Source: an uncultured Lachnospiraceae bacterium (GTDB lineage: Bacteria; Bacillota; Clostridia; Lachnospirales; Lachnospiraceae). Taken from it: 27,714 bases of DNA. The stretch lies in assembly GCA_910577065.1 (NCBI GenBank), contig CAJTLD010000016.1:2710-30423 (forward strand), given 5' to 3'. Shown piece after piece: positions 1-12,000 of the stretch. Made by a program: the position numbers and the translations under genes. How positions within the stretch are numbered: the first letter of the stretch is position 1; every line of letters begins with the position of its first letter. The notes under the pieces were generated by a model, which saw only the letters and a list, made by a program, of their open reading frames with translations, was not told the origin of the DNA and ran no database searches.

Positions 1-3000
1 CAGGCGCTGCCGGGGCTGCCGGAGCCGCGGGCGTACCTGCAGGCGCTCCCGGTGTTGTCGGTGCAGGCCCGCCTGCTCCGCCGCCACCGCCGGTACCTCC
101 GGTTGTGCCTTCTTCATCCGGATTATTGTCCGGGTTGCCGGTATAAACAACCGTAAATTCCAGATCCCTTGCCGGCATACCGTCCGTACCGCTGTTCACA
201 GCCGTATAATCCGGCGTATATCCGGCAACTTCCGGAGATTCGATCCTAAACTGCGCCCCGCGAACATAACGGTTTGTATAGTCAGGCGCTACTCTTGCGC
301 CTTCTGCGCTTACATAATGGATCCGCAGGCTGTAATCCTGCTCTACCGGAGTCGCGTCCGTAATATCCGTTATCGGCCCGTTGTCCCCTTCACCCGGCGT
401 TGCCTGTGCCTGGTTGCGGACAGATGCGTTCACATCCCCTTCGGCTACGGTATACTGGCAGCTTAAGGTTATCGTTTCACCCGCGCCTAATTCCGCTAAT
501 ATTACATCGCCGTTGTCTAAGGTTCCTCCGGCAAGATCCGTAAACGTTACTTTGCCGTCCGTTCCCATTAAGGTATCTGTTACTCTTACGCCCCGAAGCG
601 TTACATTGCCCCGGTTCGAAACTGCAATCTGATAGGAAATCGTATCTCCTACACGGTATTCCGCCTGTGGATTTACAACCGTCTTTACAACGTCCAGGGA
701 AGTATCCACCGGATCCGCCGTAATTGTTTCCGTTCCGTCTGCATCTACCGGATTGCCGTTCGGGTCAGTTCCGTGTACTGCAGCCACGTTTACTACCTGC
801 CCGGCCCTGATATCTGCTTCCGTTACGGTATATACCGTTGTAAAGCTCTGTTTTGCATTCGGTGCAAGGCTGTCAATCTTCCAGCTTTCGCCGGTCAGTT
901 CATCCGTTACCGTAATATCGCTTACGGTTACGTTTCCGTTATTTGTTACGTCAATTGTATAAGTTACCTGCTCTCCAAGCCCATACGTTCCGCCGTCTGC
1001 GCTTGCGCCCGCTCTCTTCTCTACAAAGAGGCTTGCGTCCGCCACGCTGACCGGTTCGTCTTTTTCACCCGGCGTTACCGGTACTTCCGGCGTTTCCGGA
1101 TCCGGGCTTACGCCGCCTGCCGTCGCTACGTTTGCCACGCCGCCTGCGAGTACGTCCGCCTCGGTTACCGTATAGGACGTATGCATTGCCGCGCTCTGCT
1201 GTCCCGGTTTCAGTTCCGCTATTGTCCAGCGTCCGCCGGTCAGGGCGTCTTCTACTACAATGTCTGTCAATGTCAGGTTACCGTCGTTGACTGCCCTGAT
1301 TTCGTAATCAATCGTTTCACCAAGGGCATACGTGCTTCCGTTGGCCGGAGCGCTTACCGTCTGTTTTGTCAGGCTGATATGGCCGTTCTTATTCTCGGTC
1401 TTTACTTCCGCTTCGTCCGGTGTTACCGGTACTTCGGGCGCTTCCGGATCCGGGCTTACGCCGCTTGCCGCAGCATGGTTTACAACGCTGCCCGCCAGGA
1501 TATCCGCTTCGGTTACCGTATAGGAAGTTTCCATTACCGCGCTCTGCTGTCCCGGTTTCAGTTCGTCAATCGTCCAGCGTCCGCCGGTCAGTGCGTCTTC
1601 TACTACAATGTCCGTTAATGTCAGGTTACCGTCGTTTGCCGCTGTAATTTCATAGCGTACCGTTTCGCCAAGAACATAAGACGTACCGTTTGCCGGCGTG
1701 CTTACCGCGGTCTTAACCAGCGTCAGATGGCCGTTCTTTTCTTCCGTCGGAACCGTCGCCTCATCCGGCGTTACCGGTACTTCAGGCGCATTCGGGTCAG
1801 GGCTTACGCCGCTCGCCGTTACTTCATTTACAATCCTTCCTGCCAGGATATCCGCTTCCGTTACCGTATAAGCGGTAGTAAAGGTCTCGCTTGCTCCCGG
1901 CTCAAAGCTTTCTATTGTCCAGCTTTCCCCGGTCAGTTCATCCGTTACCGTAATATCCGTAAGCGTCAGGTTGCCGTCGTTGACTGCCGTAATCTCATAC
2001 GTTACCGTTTCGCCAGCCGCATAAGCCACGCCGTCTGCCGGCCTGCTTACCGCCTTCTTGGCCAGTGTCAGGCGCCCGTCGGCTGCATCCGTTGTTACGG
2101 ACTTCGCTGCGGTTCCTTCCACAGTATTTCCTTCCGGATCCGTTCCTTCCGCTGCCGCTACGTTGGTAACGCCGCCCTTTAAGATGTCTGCTTCCGTAAC
2201 GGTATGGGACGTAGTAAACGTCTGTTCCGCATTCGGCGCAAGGCTTGCAGCCGTCCAGCTTTCTCCGGTCAGATCATCGGTTACATGAATATTGCGGATC
2301 GTTACGTTGCCGTTGTTGACAACGCGGATTGTATAGTTGATTTCTTCTCCCAGCCCATAGGAGCCGTCTGCCGCATCGTCCGCCAGTTTTTCAACGAAAA
2401 GGCTTGCTCCCGGCGTTTCTACCGGAATTTCCTTATCGCCCGGGTCTACTCCAGGATCCGGATCGGGGCTTTCGCCGCCTGCGGTTGCGATATTTCTAAC
2501 GGTACCGGCCAGAATGTCCGCTTCCGTAATCACATACGCTGTGTTAAAGGTCTCTACAGCGCCCGGTGCAAGGCTTGCAATCGTCCAGCTTTCCCCGGTC
2601 AGGCTGTCGTTTACGGTAACATCCGTCATTGTCAGGTTACCGTCGTTTGTTACGGTAATTTCATACTCGGCCGTTTCGCCAAGGACATACGTGCTGCCGT
2701 TTGCCGGCGTGCTTACCGTCGTCTTATGAACGGTGATATGCCCGTTCTTAGCGTCTGTTTCCACTTCCGCTTCACCCGGCGTTACCGGAATATCTGTTAC
2801 GTCCGGATCCGGGCTTGTGCCGCTTGCCACTGCCACATTGACTACTTTGCCGGCCGTAATGTCCGCTTCGGTTATCACGTGGGACGTACGCATTACGGTA
2901 CTGTGCGCGCCTGGTTTGAGTTCCGTAATCTGCCACTGCGCCCCGGTCAGCTCGTCGCTTACCGTAATATCTGTAAGCGTCAGGTTGCCGTCGTTGACTG

Positions 3001-6000
3001 CCGTGATTTCATAGGAAACCGTTTCGCCCAGCCCATACGCACTGCCGTTTGCAGGTGTGCTTACCGTTCTCTTTGTTAAAGCCAGATGGCTGTTTTTGCC
3101 GTCTGTGGTAATTTCGCTCCTGCCTTCCGCATCTACCGGGTTATCTTGCGGATCCGTTCCGTTTACGCTGGCCACATTTACAATGCTGCCTGCTAAGATA
3201 TCTGCTTCCGTTACCTGATAGGTAGTTGTAAAGGTTCTGCTTTCATTCGGGGCAATGCTTTCCACATTCCATTCTTCGCCCGTCAAATCATCTGTCAGGA
3301 CAATATCCCTGACGGTTACATTTCCGTTATTGGTTACGCGAATTGTGTAAGCCACTTCTTCGCCAAGGCTGTAAGTTCCGCCGTTTGCGCTTGCCGCCGC
3401 TGTCTTTTCGACAAACAGACTCGGCTCGCTTGTATTGGTCGGTTCTTCTTTTTCACCCGGCGTTACCGGTACTTCCGGATTTTCCGGATCGGGGCTTTCG
3501 CCTCCTGCCGTAGCCACGTTCTTTACGCCGCCCGCCAGAATATCGGCTTCAGTTACCACATAAGAGGTTTCAAACGTTTCGCTTGCTCCCGGCGCAAGGC
3601 TTTCTATCGTCCAGCTTTCCCCGGTTAAATCATCGGCTACGTTTACTCCGGTCAATGTCAGGTTGCCGTCGTTTTTCGCCGTGATTTCATACGTAATGGT
3701 TTCGCCAAGCGCATAGCTGCTTCCGTTTGCCGGCGTGCTCGTCGTCTTCTTACTTAAACTTAAGTGGCCGTTTTTGTTCTCGGTCTTTTCTTCCGCTTCA
3801 CCCGGCGTTACCGGTACTTCCGGCATATCCGGATCCGGGCTTATGCCGCTTGCCGTCGCTTCGTTCACTACTTTACCTGCCAGAACGTCCGCTTCGGTTA
3901 CCACATAAGAGGTCTGCATTGCAGTGCTCTTTTGTCCCGGTTTCATTTCTGCAATTACCCACTTGCCGCCGGTTAAAGCGTCTTCTACTACGACGTCCGT
4001 CAGCGTCAGGTTGCCGTCGTTTCTTGCTACGATTTCATACGTAATCGTTTCGCCAAGGACATAGGCTTCCCCGTTTGCCGGCCTGCTTGTCGTCGTCTTA
4101 GCCAGCGTCAGATGGCCGTTTTTACTTTCCGTCTTATCTTCCACTTCATCCGGCGTTACCGGCGCTTCCGGTACGTTTGGATCCGGGCTTGTGCCGCTTG
4201 CCGTCGCTTCGTTCACTACTTTGCCTGCTAAAAGGTCTGCCTCGGTTACGGTATAAGAAGTTTCAAACGTCTCCGATTTGCCTGGCGCAAGGCTCTCAAC
4301 CGTCCAGCTTTCCCCGGTCAGGGTATCGGTTACCGTGATATCGGTCAATGTCAGGTTCCCGTCGTTTGCCGCCGTAATCCGATAGGTAATGGTTTCGCCC
4401 AGTGCGTAGCCGCTTCCGTTCGCCGGAACGCTTACGGTTTCTTTCTGAAGGGTCATATGGCCCGCCGCGCGTTCGGTGGCAATTGTCCTGGCTGCGCTCT
4501 CCTCAATTGGATTGCCGTCCGGATCCTCTGCCTGTACGGTTGCCGTATTCGTAACCTTACCGTTTATTACGTCCGCTTCGGTTACCGTATAAGTTGCCGT
4601 ATATACTTTTTCCTCATTTGGCGCAAGGCTTCTTTCCGTCCATGCGTCGCCCGTTAAGGAATCGGTTACGGTAACGTTTTTAAGCGTTACGTTGCCGTTG
4701 TTGACAATGCGGATCACATACGAAACTTCTTCGCCCGCCGCAAATGCCGCTCCTTCGCTTTCGCCCGCCGTCTTTTCAATAAAGAGGCTTGCTCCTTCTT
4801 TTTCTACCGGAACTTCTTTTTCACCCGGATCGACTCCGGTATCCGGATCTTTGCCGTTTGCGGTTGCCACGTTTCGGATGCTTCCTGCGCGGATATCTTC
4901 CTCCGTCACCTGGTAGGAAGCCGTAAATTTCCGGCTCTCGCCCGGTGCAAGGCTTTCAATTGCCCAGCTTTCCCCGGTCAGATCATCGCTTACCACAACG
5001 TCTTTCAACGTCTGGTTGCCGTCATTGATCGCCGTAATTTCATAAGTAACCGTTTCCCCAAGGGCATACGTCCCGCCGTTTGCCGGCGTGCTCGTCGTTG
5101 TCTTTACAAGCGTCAGGTGGCTGTTTTTCTCAACCGTTTCCGTCTCTGTTTCCCCTGGCGTTACCGGAGCTTCCGGTTGTTCCGGATCCGGGCTTGCGCC
5201 GCCCGCCGTCGCTACGTTTAATATCCTGCCTGCGGCGATATCCGCTTCGGTTACCGTATAAACGGTACGCAACGCTTCGCTGCTCTGGCCCGGTTTCAAT
5301 TCTGCAATCTGCCAGCTGGCCCCGGTCAGTTCATCTCTTACCGTAATATTCTTTAAAGTAAGGTTTCCGTCGTTTTCTGCAACAATCTCATATACAACTG
5401 TTTCGCCCAGCGCATAGCCCTCGCTGCTGGCCGGAGCGCCTTTCACATTCTTGTGCAGCGTCAGATGGCCGTTTTTAGCGTCCGTCGTAATCGTGCTGCT
5501 TCCTGCGCCGCTTACCGGGTTGCCGCTTGGATCCGTTCCGTTTGCATTTGCCGTATTAACAATAACTCCTGCCAGCAAATCTGCTTCCGTTACGGTATGC
5601 GTCGTCGTAAATTTCTGTTCCGCATTCGGCGCAAGGCTGTCTACTGTCCAGTCTGCCCCTGTCATTTCATCCGTTACGCGGATATTGCGGATTGTTACGT
5701 TTCCGTTGTTGACTACGCGGATTGTATACGTCACTTCTTCGCCAAGACTGTAAGTTCCTCCGTTTGCGCTTGCCGCCGCAGTCTTTTCTACAAACAGGCC
5801 CGGCCTGCTCTGGTTCGTCGGTTCGTCTTCCCTGCCGGGATCAACCGGTACTTCCGGCTGCTCCGGATCCGGGCTTGTGCCGCCCGCCGTCGCTACGTTG
5901 CTCACGCCGCCTGCCAGAATATCCTCTTCCGTTACAATATAAGAAGTCTCAAACGTCTGGCTTGCTCCCGGAGCAAGGCTTCCAATCGTCCAGTTTCCTC

Positions 6001-9000
6001 CGGTCAGCGGATCCGTTACGGTAATGCCCGTCAATGTCAGGTTCCCGTCGTTTGCCGCCGTAATTTCATAGGTTATCGTTTCGCCCAGCGCATAGCTGCT
6101 TCCGTTTGCCGGAACGCTTGTCGTTTCCTTATGGATGCTCAGATGGCCGTTCTTTGCTGCCGTCGCATCCCGCACCGTATCTGGTGTTACCGGAACTTCC
6201 GGATTCTGCGGATCCGGGCTTGCGCCTCTTGCCGTAACTTCATTTATCACTTCCCCAGCCAGAATATCGGCTTCCGTTACGACATGGGAAGCATTCCATA
6301 CCTGGCTGCCTGCGCCCGGCTCAAGACTTGCAATCTGCCAGCTGTCCCCGGTCAGCGCGTCTTCTACCGTGATATCGGACAATGTCAGGTTCCCGTCATT
6401 GACTGCCGTAATTTCATAGGTAATCGTTTCCCCAAGGGCATAGCCTCTTGCGTCCGCCGGACGGCTCGTCGTCGTTTTGTTCAGTGTCAGATGTCCGTTT
6501 TTGGTTTCAATAATATCCTCTGTTTCACCCGGGTCAACCGGTACTTCCGGCTCTTTTGGATCCGGGCTTGTGCCGTTCGCCGTCGCTTCATTGACCACTT
6601 TGCCTGCCAGCACATCTGCTTCGGTTACCACATAGGACGTTTCCATTACGGCGCTGTCCCGGCCCGGTTTTAACTCTGCTATAGTCCATTTGCCGCCGGT
6701 CAGTTCATCTTCTACCACAATATCCGTCAGTGTCAGGTTTCCGGTATTGGACGCCTTGATACGGTAGGTAATCGTTTCGCCCAGCACATAGCTGCTGCCA
6801 TTTGCCGGAGCGCTTGTTGTTTCTTTTGTAAGGCTCAGATTTCCGGCTGCGCTTTCCGTAATAACTTCTTTTTTTGCAGTTTCTTCTAATGGCTCGTTAT
6901 TGGAACCTGTGCCTTTTACCGATGCAATATTGGTAATTTTACCTCTTAAAACATCGGCTTCGGTTACGATATAGGATGTTTCGTAAGTCTGTTCCTTTCC
7001 CGGCGCAAGGCTGTTAAGCTGCCAGGTTTCGCCGGTCAGATCATCCGTCACCTGGATATCCTTCACGGATACGTTACCGCTGTTTACAACACGGATCGTA
7101 TATGTGATCTCCTCTCCAAGCACATAGGATGCTCCTGCGCTTGCGCTTGCAAGCTTCTCGATAAAGAGATTTGCTCCTGCTGTTTCCACCGGAACTTCTT
7201 TTTCGCCCGGCTCAATTTCTGCGCCAGGGCATGCTCCGGTCGCCACATTCGCTACCTTGCCGGCTAAAATATCGGCTTCGGTTACGGTATAAGACGTTGT
7301 TATCGCAGCGCTCGTCTGTCCCGGTTTTATTTCCGGGATATTCCATTTGCCGCCTGTCAGGGCGTCTTCTACCGTCACATTATGCAATGTCTGGTTCCCG
7401 TCGTTCCATGCCCTGATTTCATAGGTGATTTCTTCACCAAGAACATAGGATACGCCATTTTCCGGAACGCTCGCAACCGTTTTGCTTATGGTAAGATGGC
7501 TGTTTGCTTCCACGGTATCCGCTTCGTCCTTACCCGGCGTTACAGGCAATTCCGTTACCGAAGGATCCTTGCTGGTTCCGTCTGCCGTAACTTCGTTGAT
7601 AACGCTTCCGTTTACAATATCCGCTTCGGTAACCTCATAAGATGCTGTAAATGTTTCTTTTGCGTTCGGGGCAAGGCTCTCAATTGTCCATACGTCCCCG
7701 GTCTTTTCATCTGTTACGGTTACATTTGTCAATGTCATATTTCCGTCATTGACCGCTGTAATCTGATACGTAATCGTTTCCCCAAGAGCATATGCGCTTC
7801 CATTCTCCGGCGTATTTGTCCTGGTCTTAGTTAATGTCAGACGGCTGGCCGGAACTACGGTCGTTACTGTACAGGTTCCTTCTGCATTTACAGCCGCATC
7901 ATTGCTGCCCGTGCCTTCTGCTGACGCCACGTTGACAATTTCGCCGTTGAGGATATCCTCTTCGGTTACGGTATATGTGGCTGTAATGGTTTGATGCGCG
8001 CCCGGCGCAAGGCTTTTAATGGTTTCCTCTGTCCCTGTCAGGTCATCCTCTACTAAAATATCACGTACCGTTACATTCCCGTTATTCGTTACACGAATCG
8101 TGTAAGCAATTTTATCGCCTAAGCGGTACGGCCCCGCTTCTGCTGTCTTCTCTACAAAAAGACTTGCTCCTGCGGTCTGTACCGCAGCGCTGGCCTGCGC
8201 TTTCTCTCCGGTCGGCTCATCGTCCGGATCCAGTGCGGTTGCCTCTGCTTCGTTGACAATAGCCGCGCCCGCTACAATATCCTGCTCCGTTACGGTATAA
8301 CTTGTTTCGTATACTCTTTCTTCACCCGGCGCAAGACTGGCTTCCGTCCAAGAACCGTTTGTCTTTGGATCCGTTACGCTTACATCATGAAGCGTCTGGT
8401 TTCCGCTGTTCGTAACGGTGATTTCATACCGGATAATATCGCCCAGCCCAAATACATTGTTTTCAGGGGCATTTTTTATTACTTTTTCCAGTGTCAGGCT
8501 GCTGTCTTTTGCCGCGGTCGTTACTGTCACTTCATTTGAAGCTGCCTCTGCGCTGCCGCTTGCCTGCGCCTGATTGGTTACATGGCCTGCGCGGATATCC
8601 GCTTCCGTTACCGTATAAGAAGTTGTAAACTCCTGTGAAGCATTTGGCTTAAGATCCGTTACAGTCCAGTTTTCCTTTGTCAGAGGATCTGTTACTGTTA
8701 CGTTCTCTAAGGTCTGGTTCCCGGTGTTCGTAGCTGTAATCTGATACGAAATTGTTTCGCCAAGCTTATATGCTCCGTTCTGCGGCGTACTGGTTTCTGC
8801 TTTCTTCAGTTCAATCTGGTAGTCCTTTGCATCCGTAGGAATCGTTGTTGAACCATCCTCTGTTACTTCTTTCCCATTCGGATCTTTTCCTTTAGCATCT
8901 GCAGTATTTTGAACTGAACCGTTTGTTATATCAGCTTCCTTGACCGAGTATTCCGTCGTAAATTCTTTGGACGCTCCCGGTGCAAGGCTGTCGATTGTCC

Positions 9001-12000
9001 AGCTTCCTTTCGTCAAATCATCGGTTACCGCAATATCGCTGACTGTTACATTTCCGTTATTTGTTACGGTGATGGTATAAACTACCGTTTCACCCAGGCT
9101 GTAGGTTTCTTTCCCATCTGCAGCCGGAGCAGCCGTTTTTGCTACGGAAAGGCTTGCGTTGGCCTGTGCGATCGGAGTGGTTTCCTGATCCGAACCATTC
9201 AATTCTGTCTGATCGCTTGCAACCGCGCTTGCCGTCGCTGTATTTTCTACCTCTCCACTTAAAACATCCGCTTCGGTTACTTTATAAGATGTTATAAATT
9301 TCCGGCTCTCTCCAGGTCTAAGCGTAATCGCCTCCCCTTCGTCTGGCCAGGATGCGCCTGTTTTATCGTCTGCTACTGTAATATCAGACAATGTCAGGTT
9401 TCCGTTGTTGGTTACCGTAATTTCATACTCAATAGTTTCACCCAGTTTATAAAGGTACGTATCGCCCTCTTCCGGCGCCGGAACGTTTACGGCCTGTTTG
9501 GAAACAGACATACTGGCGTTCTTTGCTGCCAGGCTTACAGTATCGGCCGCCTGGAATACTTTGCCGTTTCCAAAATCTGCCGTTACTTCATTAACAAAAC
9601 TTCCTCTTATGATATCGGCTTCGTTGATTTTATACGTTGCTGTGACTGACTTCTTCTCTCCTTTCGCCAGTTCCAGATTCATTGTACTTTGGCCGTTTTC
9701 AAATACAACGCCCTCTTTTTCCCGTAATGTAACCTCTTTTGGTTCCGGATACATGTTGGTTACTGTAATGGTAAAGGTAACTTCTGTTCCCCGATCATAT
9801 ACCTTATCCTCATGCGTTTTGGTAATGATAGCATTTGGAGCAACCGGCTGTTCCCCTGTTCCGTCGGTTACGGTTAAAGTTCCGACAATCTCCTCAATAT
9901 CATAATTATTTTCTGTAGCATCACCATTAAAACTATACGAAAAATCATTTTTACAGAAACCTACCAAGGTCTGCGAAGCCCTTGTAATACAATTCGGCTC
10001 TTCCCCCTCCAGGAATCCTTCTGTTATGATCTCTCTCGCTATTAACGGCGTACCGTCATATACTTTCTCTTTAGTCGGTGAAGTAATCGTTGCCTTTTTC
10101 TTAAGAATATTCAGCGTACCAGGCAGTGCCGTCACAGCAAATTCAGAAGTAACATCCACTCCTTTACTGTCTATTACTTTCGGAGTTCCCGTTACACTCA
10201 CCGAATGTTCGCCGGCATTACGCCCTGCCCCATCTACAGTATATCCTTCCACCGTAACGATAAACTCTTCTCCCTTATCGCCAACTACAAATTCTGTCTT
10301 CTCAAGTTCATTTACGGTATGTGTCTCTCCGTTATAATCTACAGTAAGATCTTTTGCTTTTACAGTAATATCATATTTCGTGTTACGCCCTGTTACTGTC
10401 AGTAATCCATTAACAGTTTTAATTTCATAATTATCTTTGTTTGTTCCATCTCTCAATGTATAATCAAAAGAGTTTTCTGCTGTTCCAGGTGCAGTTATCG
10501 AACCGCTATACGTATAATCTGCCCCTTCGCCCTCTGCAAAATCCCCTGATACCGTCACATTGTGTGCAGTAAGAGGTTTACCGTCATATTCCTTGGTGGC
10601 GTTATCACTGGTCAGCGTCACTTTTCGTTTGTTAATTGTCAATGTACCTGGCTGTGGAGAAACAGCAAACTGCTCGCTGACATCCTCTCCATCTTCGTCC
10701 GTTACCTTTGGCTCCCCAGAGACAGCAACGGTATACTGTCCGGCATTCACTGGAAGTTCTCCATCAGAACCTGCTGCGCTTACCATATAACCGCTTACAG
10801 TAAATGTCTTTCCATTCCACTCAAACGTATTGTTTTCCAACGTATCCACATTATGCGTTTTTCCATCATACGTCACGGTATCGCTGTTCGCGCGCAACTC
10901 AACGGTATACTTCGTATCGACAGGCAGAACCGTCAAAAGACCTTCCTTTTTTGTAATATTGTAATTAAGCAATTGCGATAAATCTTCTATCACTTTATTG
11001 CCCTGCTTTACAACAATTTCGTTGGTAGCGCTTCCTACTATTTTCTGGCTTCCTATCGCCTCACAGGTAATATTGTCTGCCGCAATAAACTCTTCCTGCC
11101 CGGTTACTCCAGGTTTTTCAAGCGGCTCCCCATCGTATCGCTTTTCGTCACCTTGGCTTGTCAGCGTTACGGCTTTCTTGTCAATTGTCAGTTTACCGTT
11201 TACAGCATTCACTTTAAACTGTGCCGTTACATCATTGCCGTCCACATCCCATACCGTTGGCGTCAATGCAGACGAATTTGCCGCGTCGCCTGAGAAGAAT
11301 GCTGCAATTTTTGCAAAGATAGAGGCTCCGGCCGCTTCATCCGCATTTTGCACAACGGAATGGTATATACCGGCGTTTGTTCCTCTTGCTTCTGCTTTCA
11401 GGCCCGTTACGGTAAATTTTGCACCTCCGATGATAAACTCCAATGTCTCAAAACCGCTTACTGTCTGTTCTTGGCCATTGTACACTCCCTGATCGCTTTT
11501 CGCCGTAACTGTAATACAAATTTTCTCATCCTCGTCCAAGGCAAGTACTTCTAATGTTCCAATCTCATATTGAATTGCGTAATTATTTTCATTAACGCCA
11601 TCTTTCCATTTACAGGTAATTGTATTGTTCTCTGTTCCCGGCAATGTCAGGCTTGGCGTTTCAAATTCCGGCTCTTCGCCTTCTATAAACCCAAGTCCGC
11701 CAACTTCTATGTTTCCATTTTTCAATGGAGTACCGTCATATTTTTTACTGTCATTCGGACTGGTCAGTGTTACAGAACGCGGATTTATCTTAAGATTGCC
11801 ATCTTTTGTACCAACCGCAAAGTGCTTCGTTACATCTTCCCCAGCTTCATCACAAACAATTGCAGAGCCTGTCACTTTTACAGGATAATCCCCGGCGTCT
11901 GTTCCTGTTGCGCTTGCAGTCAATCCGGTTACAGTAAAATTTTGGCCGTTCACTGTAAAAACAGTTTCTTTCAGTCCGCTTACCGTGTGAGGCGTTCCAT

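Larger units (their letters stand above)
385..9855 (-). repeat. Array of 28 DUF11-like domains
   Basis: Twenty-eight consecutive copies of a roughly 110-residue domain were counted in the translated minus strand. Each contains a first strand ending in Lys (SLFVEK or GHLTLxK), LGExxxY, VTNNGN or AVNDGN, DxLTG, W, SLAPG or ELKPG, YTVTEADI, and VNxATA, followed by a Pro/Asp-rich linker (SPDPxxPEVPVTPGE, or GTDPxGNPV). The family match is to DUF11-like or B_ant_repeat Ig-fold modules, typically stalk elements of Gram-positive surface proteins. Domains 1-5 and 28 are the most divergent. Domain 28 (about 390-703) has an extended middle strand and lacks the TEAD motif, reading AEGD instead, so it caps the array. 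Confidence 0.9.

Noticed and set aside
773..6673. Long plus-strand open frames across the adhesin array (for example 773-1618, 2204-3079 and 5453-6673)
   Set aside because: They recur with the repeat period, lack ribosome sites and give Arg/Tyr/Cys-rich nonsense. They are antisense shadows of the repetitive minus-strand gene.
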